DNA of 64,000 bases from Nocardioides silvaticus (lineage in GTDB: Bacteria; Actinomycetota; Actinomycetes; Propionibacteriales; Nocardioidaceae), in contig NZ_QGDD01000009.1 of the NCBI RefSeq assembly GCF_003160695.1, forward strand, positions 124,001 to 188,000, written 5' to 3'. The notes under the pieces were generated by a model, which worked only from the letters and a program-made list of their open reading frames with translations, had not been told where the DNA came from and ran no database searches. The first letter of the stretch is position 1; the number at the start of each line of letters is the position of its first letter. Both the position numbers and the translations under genes were made by a program. Below are positions 9,409-18,148 of this stretch, piece after piece.

Positions 9409-10119
9409 ATGGCTGAATCCGACGCGGCGGCGCCCGCCGAGCTCACCGGCGCCCTGGCCGACCGGGACTACCGCGAGGCCGTGGTCGACCTGCTCGCCGT
9501 CGTCGCGTACGGCGAGCTCTCGGCCTTCGAGCGGCTCGTCGAGGACGCCAAGCTCGCGCCCACGCTGGAGGACAAGCTGGCGCTCGCGCAGATGGCCGGC
9601 GCGGAGCTGGCGAAGGTGCAGCCGCTCATCGACCGGATCTCCAAGCTCGGCGGCGACCCGTTCGCGGCGATGGCTCCCTTCCACGAGGCGCTCGACGAGT
9701 TCCACGCCCACACCGCCCCGGCCGACTGGCACGAGGGCCTGGTCAAGGCGTTCGTCGGCGACAGCCTGGCGCGCGACTTCTACCGCGAGATCGCGGCGTT
9801 CCTCGACCCCGACACCCGCGATCTGGTCGTCTCGTCGGTCGTCGAGGGCCAGCACTCCGCGTTCGCGGTCGACCGGCTGCGCCAGGCGATCGCCGACGAC
9901 CCGCCGCTCGGCGGGCGCCTCGCGCTCTGGGGCCGCCGGCTGATGGGGGAGGCCCTGATCCAGGCGCAGCGGGTCGCGGCCGACCGCGACGCGCTGACCG
10001 CGCTGCTCGTCGGGGGCGTCGACCGCCCCGGCCTCGACCTGGCTGCGCTCGGCCGGATGTTCACCCGGCTGACCGAGCGGCACTCCGAGCGGATGGCCGA
10101 GCTCGGCCTCGACCCGTGA
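9409..10119 (+). CDS. Ferritin-like-fold protein (MiaE-like family)
   Basis: This 236-residue, mostly helical protein has carboxylate/His patterns typical of ferritin-like proteins. These are GELSAFERLVED (about residues 43-54), AGAELAKV (about 64-71), VEGQHSAFAVD, and ERHSERM near the C-terminus. Actinobacterial relatives next to DEAD-box helicases are usually named ferritin-like-fold or tRNA-(ms2io6A) hydroxylase-like. MiaE-type hydroxylation of tRNA is possible but not shown; a di-iron site is inferred from the motif. The start fits a leaderless message. It is divergent from the helicase and 4 bp upstream of the NTF2-like gene. Confidence 0.7.
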   Translation: MAESDAAAPAELTGALADRDYREAVVDLLAVVAYGELSAFERLVEDAKLAPTLEDKLALAQMAGAELAKVQPLIDRISKLGGDPFAAMAPFHEALDEFHAHTAPADWHEGLVKAFVGDSLARDFYREIAAFLDPDTRDLVVSSVVEGQHSAFAVDRLRQAIADDPPLGGRLALWGRRLMGEALIQAQRVAADRDALTALLVGGVDRPGLDLAALGRMFTRLTERHSERMAELGLDP

Positions 10120-10123
10120 CGGC

Positions 10124-10573
10124 ATGACCGAGGCCCGGGAGGTCGAGAACCTCCTCTACCGCTACGCCGAGGCCATCGACGCCGGCGACTTCTCCGCGGT
10201 CGGCGAGCTGTTTCGCCACGGTCGGATCTGCGCGGCGCCCGACAGCCCCGACCAGGGTCCGGTCACGGTCGCCGAGGGTGCCGACGCGGTCGCGGAGCTC
10301 TACCGCTCGCTGGTGATCCTGTACGACGACGGCACACCCCGGACCCAGCACGTCGTCACCAACGCGATCGTCGACGTCGACGAGGCTCGTGGGTCGGCGA
10401 CCTCGCGCTCGTCGTTCACGGTGTTCCAGGCGACCGACGACCTGCCGCTGCAGCCGATCGTGCTCGGCAGCTACCAGGACACCTTCCACCGCCTCGGGGG
10501 CACCTGGTGGTTCGCCACCCGGACGATGGTGCTCGGCCCGACCGGCGACGTCAGTCGACACCTGCGGGGTTGA
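10124..10573 (+). CDS. NTF2-like (SnoaL-type) domain protein
   Basis: This 149-residue protein has the N-terminal helix pattern EVENLLYRYAEAIDAGDFSAVGELF and alternating strands of a SnoaL-like NTF2 fold. The family includes isomerases, dehydratases, hydrolases and non-catalytic ligand-binding proteins. No specific active-site signature is evident. It starts 4 bp after the ferritin-like gene and probably shares its transcript. Its 3' end overlaps the convergent sterol-desaturase-type gene by 23 bp. Confidence 0.75.
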   Translation: MTEAREVENLLYRYAEAIDAGDFSAVGELFRHGRICAAPDSPDQGPVTVAEGADAVAELYRSLVILYDDGTPRTQHVVTNAIVDVDEARGSATSRSSFTVFQATDDLPLQPIVLGSYQDTFHRLGGTWWFATRTMVLGPTGDVSRHLRG

Positions 10574-11444
10574 GCGACTCCGGGCGCTGCGGCTCCCACC
10601 CCGGCGGGCCGAACAGGTAGCCGGCGCGCTCCCGCCAGCTCCGCGCGGCACGCACGTTGCGGACGATCTGCGCATAGTCGCCGTACTGCAGCTTGACGAG
10701 GTTGTAGGTGTTCACCGGCTTGGTGAGGCCGTACTTCGGGCGCTTCTGCTCCTCCACGAAGCTGCCGAACATGCGGTCCCAGATGATGAAGATCCCGGCG
10801 TAGTTCTTGTCGAGGTACTCCGGGTCCGAGCCGTGGTGCACCCGGTGGTGCGAGGGGGTGTTCATCACGAGCTCGACCGGGCGCCACAGCTTGTCGACCA
10901 GCTCGGTGTGCACGAAGAACTGGTAGATGAGGTTGAACCCGAACGCCACGTAGAGCGTCCACGGCGCGAACCCCAGCAGGGGCAGCGGGATCCAGAAGAC
11001 CAGCTCCCACCAGGGGTTCCACTTCTGCCGCAGGGCTGTCGCGAAGTTCATGTACTCGCTGGAGTGGTGGGCCTGGTGCGCCGCCCACCCGACGTTGACG
11101 CGGTGCACGAACCGGTGCTGCCAGTAGTAGAAGAAGTCGACGCCGAGGATGACGGCCGGCCAGTACCACCAGGCGTCGGTGTCGAGGTGGACCGGCGCGA
11201 CGTACTCGTAGAGCGCGACGTAGCCGAAGAACCCGATCAGCTTGAGCACCGTCAGCGACACGATCGAGCCCAGTCCCATGAACAGGCTGGTCCGGGCGTC
11301 CTGGCGGTGGTAGCCGGTCCGGGGCACCGGGTTGTCGTCGTGGTCGAGCCACTTCAGAGCGGCCAGCTCGATCGCGATGGTCAGCAGGAAGAACGGGATC
11401 GCGTAGGTGACCGGGTTCTTCATCGGGTCGAGCAGGTCCTGCAT
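10551..11444 (-). CDS. Sterol desaturase / fatty acid hydroxylase family membrane protein
   Basis: This 297-residue protein has several membrane helices and the di-iron histidine boxes of the FA_hydroxylase family: HRFVH (HxxxH), HQAHHSS (HxxHH) and a late HHRVHHG box. PSHHRVHHGSDPEYLDKNYAGIFIIWDRMFG is the strongly conserved C-terminal region, seen here near residue 200. The family hydroxylates or desaturates sterols, carotenoids or fatty acids in the membrane; the substrate is unknown. It is divergent from a TetR regulator, with a 37-bp palindrome in the shared promoter, so it is the probable target of that repressor. Confidence 0.86.
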   Translation of the reverse strand: MQDLLDPMKNPVTYAIPFFLLTIAIELAALKWLDHDDNPVPRTGYHRQDARTSLFMGLGSIVSLTVLKLIGFFGYVALYEYVAPVHLDTDAWWYWPAVILGVDFFYYWQHRFVHRVNVGWAAHQAHHSSEYMNFATALRQKWNPWWELVFWIPLPLLGFAPWTLYVAFGFNLIYQFFVHTELVDKLWRPVELVMNTPSHHRVHHGSDPEYLDKNYAGIFIIWDRMFGSFVEEQKRPKYGLTKPVNTYNLVKLQYGDYAQIVRNVRAARSWRERAGYLFGPPGWEPQRPESLNPAGVD

Positions 11445-11467
11445 GGATCTGGAGCTCCTGATCGGGT

Positions 11468-11504
11468 GATATGACTTCGGGGTAAGTTACCACGAGGTCA
11501 TATC
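11468..11504. promoter_or_regulatory. 37-bp palindromic operator for the adjacent TetR regulator
   Basis: The element is symmetric about G11486, with 16 of 18 base pairs matching. The outer arms are GATATGAC and GTCATATC; the inner arms are GGTAA and TTACC. It lies between the divergent hydroxylase (start 11444) and tetR (start 11524) and covers the region expected for the tetR -35. The symmetry is seen; binding is inferred. Confidence 0.65.
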
Positions 11505-11510
11505 CGTTGG

Positions 11511-11516
11511 TAGGGT
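11511..11516 (+). promoter_or_regulatory. -10 element for a leaderless tetR transcript
   Basis: TAGGGT lies 7 nt before the GTG start at 11524, immediately downstream of the palindromic operator. No Shine-Dalgarno sequence is present. Confidence 0.4.
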
Positions 11517-11523
11517 CGGTCCC

Positions 11524-12177
11524 GTGCCATCCTCCACCGCCAGCGCCGGCTCCGCGCGCCGTTCCGGCACGAAGGGGGTCGCCCGCGCCGATCGCGAGGA
11601 GCAGATCGTCGAGGTGGCCGGACAGGTCTTCGCCGAGCGCGGCTTCGCGCTCGCCTCGGTGAGCGAGATCGCCGAGCGGGCTGGCATCTCCAAGCCGCTC
11701 ATCTACAACTACTTCGGCTCGAAGGAAGGCCTGCTCGTCGCCTGCCTGCGGCGCGGCGGCCAGGTGCTGGCCGAGGAGATGGAGCGTACGGCGGCGCTCG
11801 GCGAGGTCGGCATCGCCCGCGCCCTGGTGACCCTGGACGGGGTGTTCCGGGTGCTCGAACCGCAGCCCTGGATCTGGCGCCTCCTCAACGACCCGACCCT
11901 CGCCCGCACCAGCGAGGTGGCCGCGATCATCGACGTCTACCAGGATCGGGTGGCAGCCCTCGCCCGCGACGGGGTCGGGGAGCTCATGCACCTGGCAGGC
12001 GACGACGACCCCGTCGACATCGACGCCATGACCCACGTTTGGTCGAACGTCTTCGACTCGCTCGTCACCTGGTGGGTCGACCACCCCGACGAGACGCCCG
12101 CGTCGATGACCGCCCGGTCCTCCCGGCTCTTCGCCGCCGTGTTCGGGGCTGATCGGGTCGGGCTGCGGGGCCGGTGA
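11524..12177 (+). CDS. TetR/AcrR family transcriptional regulator
   Basis: This 217-residue protein has a low-complexity N-terminus and then a TetR DNA-binding domain (about residues 24-70). It shows VAGQVFAERGFALASVSEIAERAG followed by ISKPLIYNYFGSKEGLL, the classic helix-turn-helix and YxYFxsKEgLl region. The ligand-binding half is not informative. It is divergent from the sterol-desaturase-type gene; the 37-bp palindrome between them suggests autorepression and control of the hydroxylase. The GTG start fits a leaderless transcript. Confidence 0.88.
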   Translation: MPSSTASAGSARRSGTKGVARADREEQIVEVAGQVFAERGFALASVSEIAERAGISKPLIYNYFGSKEGLLVACLRRGGQVLAEEMERTAALGEVGIARALVTLDGVFRVLEPQPWIWRLLNDPTLARTSEVAAIIDVYQDRVAALARDGVGELMHLAGDDDPVDIDAMTHVWSNVFDSLVTWWVDHPDETPASMTARSSRLFAAVFGADRVGLRGR

Positions 12178-12250
12178 GTCGGGGTCGGTGACTTGCGTGG
12201 GACGTGCCCGCCCCGTGGCTGTCGACCAGGGCCGGCCCGGGCAGGACTAG

Positions 12251-13579
<1,329 letters not shown>

Positions 13580-13638
13580 TTCGGGTTGACTAGGAACCGT
13601 CAGCGCTAGGAGACCGAGAGACACCGAAGGAGGGACGC

Positions 13639-14223
13639 GTGCCTGCCGCACCCGGCGACCGTCGTACCTCCCGTGGACCCGGCCAGCCGCGCCGGTCCAG
13701 CCCGGGCTCGGGCGGCCGACCGCAGCGCAAGCGCGCCGAGCGGGACCGGGTCGCGACCGTGGCCCGGGTCCGGGCCGAGGAGCGGCGACGGTCCCGGCTG
13801 ACCGGGCGTGCCGCGATCCTGGTGCTGGTGCTCGCCGTGCTGGCGGTCTCCTACGCCTCCTCGCTGCGCGCCTACCTCGAGCAGCGCAACCAGATCGAGG
13901 CGCTGGAGGAGCAGATCGCCGAGCGGGAGGCCTCCATCAGCGACCTCGAGCGCGAGAAGGACCGCTGGGAGGACCCGGCGTTCGTCATGCAGGAGGCAAG
14001 GAAGCGCGGCTACGTGATGCCGGGCGAGACGCCGTACGTCGTCGTCGACGCCAACGGCGACCCGCTGACCGAGTCCGAGCTCGACGACCGGTCGGCGGCC
14101 GACGACGCCGAGGGACCGGCGTGGTACGACGGCGTCTGGTCGTCGGTCAAGGTCGCCGGCCACCCGCCGACGAAGATCCAGCCGCAGCCGCCCAAGCGGA
14201 TCGTCGGGTCCGAGGACGAGTGA
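13639..14223 (+). CDS. FtsB/DivIC-family septum formation initiator
   Basis: This 194-residue protein has a basic, disordered N-terminus (about 55 residues), one membrane helix (about residues 58-76), and then a coiled coil (LEQRNQIEALEEQIAEREASI). The conserved DPAFVMQEARKRGYVMPGE follows, typical of actinobacterial FtsB. The C-terminal tail is proline-rich. FtsB joins FtsL and FtsQ in the divisome. GTG at 13639 is preceded by GAAGGAGGGAC, a strong ribosome binding site. It lies in the conserved eno block. Confidence 0.88.
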   Translation: MPAAPGDRRTSRGPGQPRRSSPGSGGRPQRKRAERDRVATVARVRAEERRRSRLTGRAAILVLVLAVLAVSYASSLRAYLEQRNQIEALEEQIAEREASISDLEREKDRWEDPAFVMQEARKRGYVMPGETPYVVVDANGDPLTESELDDRSAADDAEGPAWYDGVWSSVKVAGHPPTKIQPQPPKRIVGSEDE

Positions 14224-14232
14224 GCGGCGCGG

Positions 14233-14730
14233 ATGAGTGACGAGGACGTCGTCGCAGCGCAGCTCGGCCGGCCGCCCCGCGGCATCCACGCGATCGGCCA
14301 CCGCTGCCCCTGCGGCAATCCCGACGTCGTCATCACCGAGCCTCGGCTCCCCAACGGCACGCCGTTCCCGACGACGTACTACCTGACCTGTCCGCGGGTG
14401 AACTCCCGCATCGGCACCCTCGAGGCCTCGGGCCTGATGAAGGAGATGCAGGACCGGCTCGGCACCGACCCCGACCTGGCCGAGGCCTATCGGCGCGCGC
14501 ACGAGAGCTACCTCGCCGACCGTGCCGCGGTGGGGGAGGCGGCCGGCCTCGACGTCCCCGAGATCGAAGGGATCTCGGCCGGCGGCATGCCGGAGCGGGT
14601 CAAGTGCCTCCACGTGCTCGCCGCCCACGCGCTGGTCGCCGGTCCGGGCGTGAACCCGTTCGGCGACGAGGTGCTGGAGGCGCTCGGCGAGTGGTGGGCC
14701 CCGGGACCCTGCGTGGAGCCGACCGAGTGA
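14233..14730 (+). CDS. DUF501 domain protein
   Basis: This 165-residue protein matches the DUF501 family found after ftsB in actinobacteria. It has a C-x-C pair (HRCPCGNPDVV), PFPTTYYLTCP with a third Cys, RIGTLEASGLM, and GGMPERVKCLHVLAAHALVAGPGVNPFGDEVL. The Cys and His residues could bind metal, but that is inference. Function is not established. It overlaps the ppx start by 4 bp (GTGA at 14727-14730), so the two are co-translated. Confidence 0.9.
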   Translation: MSDEDVVAAQLGRPPRGIHAIGHRCPCGNPDVVITEPRLPNGTPFPTTYYLTCPRVNSRIGTLEASGLMKEMQDRLGTDPDLAEAYRRAHESYLADRAAVGEAAGLDVPEIEGISAGGMPERVKCLHVLAAHALVAGPGVNPFGDEVLEALGEWWAPGPCVEPTE

Positions 14731-15635
14731 CCACCGTCGCCGCGATCGACTGCGGCACCAACACCATCAAGCTGCTCGTCGGCGACCTCCCGGACGTGGC
14801 TGTGCGGGAGAGCCGGATGGTGCGGCTCGGCCAGGGGGTCGACGCCACCGGCCGGCTCGCTCCCGAAGCGCTGGAGCGCGCGTTCGGGGCGATCGACGAG
14901 TACGCCGCGCTCGTCGCCGAGCACGGCGCCGAGCGGATCCGGTTCTGCGCGACGTCGGCGACCCGCGACGCCGAGAACTCCGCGGAGTTCACCGCGGGCG
15001 TCCGGGAGCGGCTCGGCATCGACCCGGAGGTGCTGTCGGGCGAGGAGGAGGCGCGGCTGGCGTTCGCCGGCGCGGTCCGCGGCACCGGTGGCTCCGGTCC
15101 CGAGCCGCTCCTCGTCATCGACATCGGCGGCGGCTCCACGGAGCTGATCCTCGGCACCCGCGCGGGTGGACCGGAGGCGGCGTGCTCGATGGACATCGGG
15201 TCGGTCCGGCTGCACGAGCGGGAGCTGGGCGGTGACCCCCCGACCGCGGAACAGGTCGCGGCCTGCGTCGCCGCGATCGACGCCGCGCTGGACGACTGCC
15301 CGGTCGACCCGGCCGAGGCGGCCGCCGTCATCGGCGTCGCCGGCACGATCACCACCGTCGCGGCCGGGACGCTCGGCCTGCCGGCGTACGACCGTGACCT
15401 GATCCACGGGCAGGTGCTCGAGGTCGACGCGGTCGACCGCACCGTGCAGACGCTCGTCGACGCCACCCGCGAGGAACGCCTGGCGCTGGGCTACGTGCAC
15501 CCCGGCCGGGCCGACGTCATCGACGCCGGTGCGCTGATCCTGTCCCGCGTGCTGCGGCGTACGACGGTGCCGGCGATCACCGTGGCGGAGACCGACATCC
15601 TCGACGGCATCGCCTGGTCGCTGCTGGAGGCCTAG
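14727..15635 (+). CDS. Exopolyphosphatase / pppGpp phosphatase (Ppx/GppA family)
   Basis: This 302-residue protein has the ASKHA-type phosphate loops AAIDCGTNTIKLLV at the N-terminus and VIDIGGGSTELIL (about residues 130-142). The catalytic region SGEEEARLAF lies between them, and GVAGTITTVAA is in the C-terminal half. It is single-domain, like the short mycobacterial Ppx enzymes, and should hydrolyse short-chain polyphosphate and/or pppGpp. The GTG start overlaps the DUF501 stop. It ends the eno operon, 39 bp before the tRNA. Confidence 0.9.
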   Translation: MTTVAAIDCGTNTIKLLVGDLPDVAVRESRMVRLGQGVDATGRLAPEALERAFGAIDEYAALVAEHGAERIRFCATSATRDAENSAEFTAGVRERLGIDPEVLSGEEEARLAFAGAVRGTGGSGPEPLLVIDIGGGSTELILGTRAGGPEAACSMDIGSVRLHERELGGDPPTAEQVAACVAAIDAALDDCPVDPAEAAAVIGVAGTITTVAAGTLGLPAYDRDLIHGQVLEVDAVDRTVQTLVDATREERLALGYVHPGRADVIDAGALILSRVLRRTTVPAITVAETDILDGIAWSLLEA

Positions 15636-15674
15636 CACGATCCCGTCCGACGGCTGGGAGGATGGCGACCGTAC

Positions 15675-15748
15675 GCCCCCGTATCCCAACCGGCAGAGGA
15701 AGGCGCCTTAAAAGCGCCGCAGTCTGGGTTCGAGTCCCAGCGGGGGCA
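15675..15748 (+). tRNA. tRNA with UAA anticodon but a short (class I) variable loop
   Basis: The acceptor stem GCCCCCG/CGGGGGC is perfect over 7 bp, with discriminator A. The anticodon stem GGCGC/GCGCC is perfect, with loop CTTAAAA, giving anticodon TAA (15709-15711). The T stem CTGGG/CCCAG is perfect, with loop TTCGAGT. The D stem (TCCC/GGAA) has one mismatch. The variable region is only 5 nt (GCAGT), whereas leucine tRNAs normally have a long variable arm. CCA is not encoded. By anticodon it reads UUA, a very rare codon here, but its identity is uncertain. Confidence 0.75.
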
Positions 15749-15790
15749 CCGCTTGCCTTCAGGTCGACATGAAGCGGCAGAGTGGTGGTC

Positions 15791-16504
15791 ATGACGCCGT
15801 CCCACCACCATCGCCACCATCGCCACCATGACGACCTGACGCTCGAGGAGATGCGGGAGGCGCTCACCCGGGAGTTCTGGGACGAACGGTACTCCGGCAG
15901 CGAGCGGGTGTGGAGCGGCCGGCCCAACCAGCGCCTCGTCGAGCAGACCGCCGACCTCACGCCGGGCAGCGCCTGCGACATCGGGTGCGGCGAGGGCGCG
16001 GACGCGATCTGGCTGGCGGAGCAGGGCTGGGACGTCACTGCCCTGGACGTGTCGCTGGTGGCGCTGGACCGCACGGCCCGGCACGCCATCGAGCGCGGGG
16101 TCGACGACCGCGTCAAGGTCGGGGAGTACGACGTGCTCGGCTCCCACCCGCCGCGCAAGCCCCGCCGGAGCAAGGGGTTCGACCTGGTGTCGGCCCACTT
16201 CATGCACGTGCCGCGCGAGGACTTCGACGACGTCTACCGACGGATCGCCGCTGCGGTCGCGCCCGGCGGGCGGTTGCTCGTGGTCGCCCACCACCCCGAC
16301 GACGTCGAGTCCGGCGCCCGTCAGTCTCACGGTCCGGGCCTGATGTTCCCGCCCGAGCAGCTGCTCGCCGCGCTCGGTGTGGCCGGCGGCTCGTCCGACG
16401 AGTGGGAGGTCGAGGTCGCCGACGACCCCGTCCGGGAGCAGCAGATGGAGGACGGGCCGATGCAGGTGCGGGACACCGTCGTGCGGCTCCGCCGCCGCTC
16501 CTAG
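15791..16504 (+). CDS. Class I SAM-dependent methyltransferase with His-rich N-terminus
   Basis: This 237-residue protein has motif I CDIGCGEGADAIWLAEQGW (about residues 60-80), an acidic motif II in VTALDVS, and FDLVSAHFMH as motif IV. This is the Methyltransf_25/TehB-like arrangement. The N-terminus is unusual: residues 5-12 are nearly all His, followed by DDLTLEEM. That could bind metal, but the codons form a short near-repeat (catcgccac), so expansion is also possible. ATG at 15791 is chosen; a GTG 9 bp upstream is in frame. Substrate unknown. Confidence 0.83.
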   Translation: MTPSHHHRHHRHHDDLTLEEMREALTREFWDERYSGSERVWSGRPNQRLVEQTADLTPGSACDIGCGEGADAIWLAEQGWDVTALDVSLVALDRTARHAIERGVDDRVKVGEYDVLGSHPPRKPRRSKGFDLVSAHFMHVPREDFDDVYRRIAAAVAPGGRLLVVAHHPDDVESGARQSHGPGLMFPPEQLLAALGVAGGSSDEWEVEVADDPVREQQMEDGPMQVRDTVVRLRRRS

Positions 16505-16536
16505 TCACCTTCGGCCGCCCCCGTCGTTGAGAGGGC

Positions 16537-18057
16537 GTGAGCCGCCGTAGAACGTGTTCTATCGCTCTGGTCGCTGCCGCGCTGACCTTCGTCGGGATCG
16601 GCAGCGTCCCCGGTGCCGGTGCGAGTCCGGACCACGAGCAACGACCGGCGCTGGACCGCACGGCGCTCCGTGCCGCCGACGCCGACGCACCCCAGCTGCG
16701 GCGGAAGGGTCGCTGGCTGGTCGACCAGCACGGCCGGGTGGTGATCGTGCACGGCTTCAACCTGGTGTGGAAGCGGGCGCCGTACGCACCACCGGACACG
16801 GCGGCCGGGTTCACCGAGGCCGACGCGGACTGGCTGGCGGAGCACGGGTTCAACGGCGTCCGGCTCGGCACCCTCTGGGCCGGGATCACGCCCGAGAGCC
16901 CCGGGGTCGGCGACCCGACCTATCGCGACCGGTGGCAGCGGGTGATGGACCTGATGGCCGAGCGCGGCATCTGGATGCAGCTCGACGCGCACCAGGACAT
17001 GTGGCACGAGACGTACGGCGGGGAGGGCGTGCCGGACTGGGCGATGATCCGGCCTGCGCCGTTCAACCTCCTCCCGCCGGTCAACCTGCCGTTCCCGCTG
17101 GGCTACTGGACGCCCGAGACGTCGCTGGTGTTCGACCGGTTCTGGGCCAACAAGCACGGCCTGCTCGACGGGTGGGTCGAGGCCTGGGAGGTCGCCGCGC
17201 AGTGGTGGCGGGACCAGCCCTACCTGATGGGCTACGACCTCATCAACGAGCCGTGGATGGGGCTGGAGTGGGCGGCGTGCCTGCGCGCGGGCTGCAAGGC
17301 GTCGTACACGAAGGAGCTGCAGCCGGCGTACGAGAAGGCGACCCGTGCCATCCGCGCGATCGACGGCGAGAACGTCGTGTGGTGGGAGCCGCAGCAGTTC
17401 TCCGGCGGCCAGAAGATCCCGACCTACCTCGAGCCGATGGCCGGGGAGACCGGGCTCGGCCTGTCCTGGCACAACTACTGCCAGGACGTCTTCCTGGAGT
17501 CGCAGGGCATCCCCGGCGGCAACGTCGAGAACTGCTGGGCGTTCGCCCGCAACCGCAACCAGCACGCGCTCAAGCAGGCCGCGACGATGAGGGCGGTGCC
17601 GCTGATGAGCGAGTGGGGCGCCACCGACAACGTGCGTGCCGTCGAGATCGACGCCGCCGTCGCCGACGAGCACCTGATGGGCTGGCTGCACTGGGCCTAC
17701 AAGCGCTGGGACGACCCGACGACCGCCGACGACGCGCAAGGCATGTTCGCCGACGACGCCGACCTCTCGACGGTGAAGACCGAGAAGATCCGCCGGCTGG
17801 TCCGCACCTACCCGCAGGCGGTGGCCGGTGTGCCGACGGCGCTGTCGTTCGACGTCCGCACCGGGGCGTTCCGCTTCCGCTACCGACCGGACCGGACCAT
17901 CACCGAGCCGACCGAGATCTTCGTCTCCCCGCTGCACTACCCGGACGGCTACGCGGTCCAGGTCACCGGCGGCACGGCGGAGGAGCGCCCGGACGGCGCG
18001 CTGGACGTCCGGCCGACCGGTGTCGGTGCGGTGACCGTCACCATCTCGGCGCAGTGA
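16537..18057 (+). CDS. Secreted glycoside hydrolase family 5 (endoglycosylceramidase-like)
   Basis: This 506-residue protein has a signal peptide (RRRTCSIALVAAALTFVGIG, cleavage likely after GAGA). It continues into a GH5 barrel with VHGFNLVWK, GFNGVRLGTLW and DAHQDMW. The acid/base Glu238 is in LINEPW, and the nucleophile Glu359 is in MSEWG. A C-terminal beta domain (from about residue 425) matches the layout of rhodococcal endoglycosylceramidases, which release oligosaccharides from glycosphingolipids. Specificity is inferred. A perfect KstR-type palindrome lies inside codons 4-9. GTG at 16537 gives a sensible signal peptide. Confidence 0.85.
   Translation: MSRRRTCSIALVAAALTFVGIGSVPGAGASPDHEQRPALDRTALRAADADAPQLRRKGRWLVDQHGRVVIVHGFNLVWKRAPYAPPDTAAGFTEADADWLAEHGFNGVRLGTLWAGITPESPGVGDPTYRDRWQRVMDLMAERGIWMQLDAHQDMWHETYGGEGVPDWAMIRPAPFNLLPPVNLPFPLGYWTPETSLVFDRFWANKHGLLDGWVEAWEVAAQWWRDQPYLMGYDLINEPWMGLEWAACLRAGCKASYTKELQPAYEKATRAIRAIDGENVVWWEPQQFSGGQKIPTYLEPMAGETGLGLSWHNYCQDVFLESQGIPGGNVENCWAFARNRNQHALKQAATMRAVPLMSEWGATDNVRAVEIDAAVADEHLMGWLHWAYKRWDDPTTADDAQGMFADDADLSTVKTEKIRRLVRTYPQAVAGVPTALSFDVRTGAFRFRYRPDRTITEPTEIFVSPLHYPDGYAVQVTGGTAEERPDGALDVRPTGVGAVTVTISAQ
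16548..16561. promoter_or_regulatory. Perfect KstR-type palindrome inside the GH5 signal-peptide codons
   Basis: TAGAACGTGTTCTA fits the KstR consensus TnnAACnnGTTnnA at every position and is a near-perfect palindrome. It begins 11 bp after the GTG start, so a bound repressor would block early elongation or a downstream-shifted promoter. It may be chance; it is the better of two such sites in the window. Confidence 0.4.
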
Positions 18058-18060
18058 ACC

Positions 18061-18090
18061 GGGAACGTACGGGGCTCTCTGCGCGTTCCC
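18061..18090 (+). terminator. Weak hairpin after the GH5 gene
   Basis: GGGAACG and CGTTCCC form a 7-bp stem with a 16-nt loop just downstream of the GH5 stop. There is no U-tract, so termination efficiency is doubtful. Confidence 0.3.
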
Positions 18091-18148
18091 TGGGTATGTG
18101 ACTGCCTAGACTGGCCGTCACCAACCAGGAATCCCTTCGGAGGAGACC

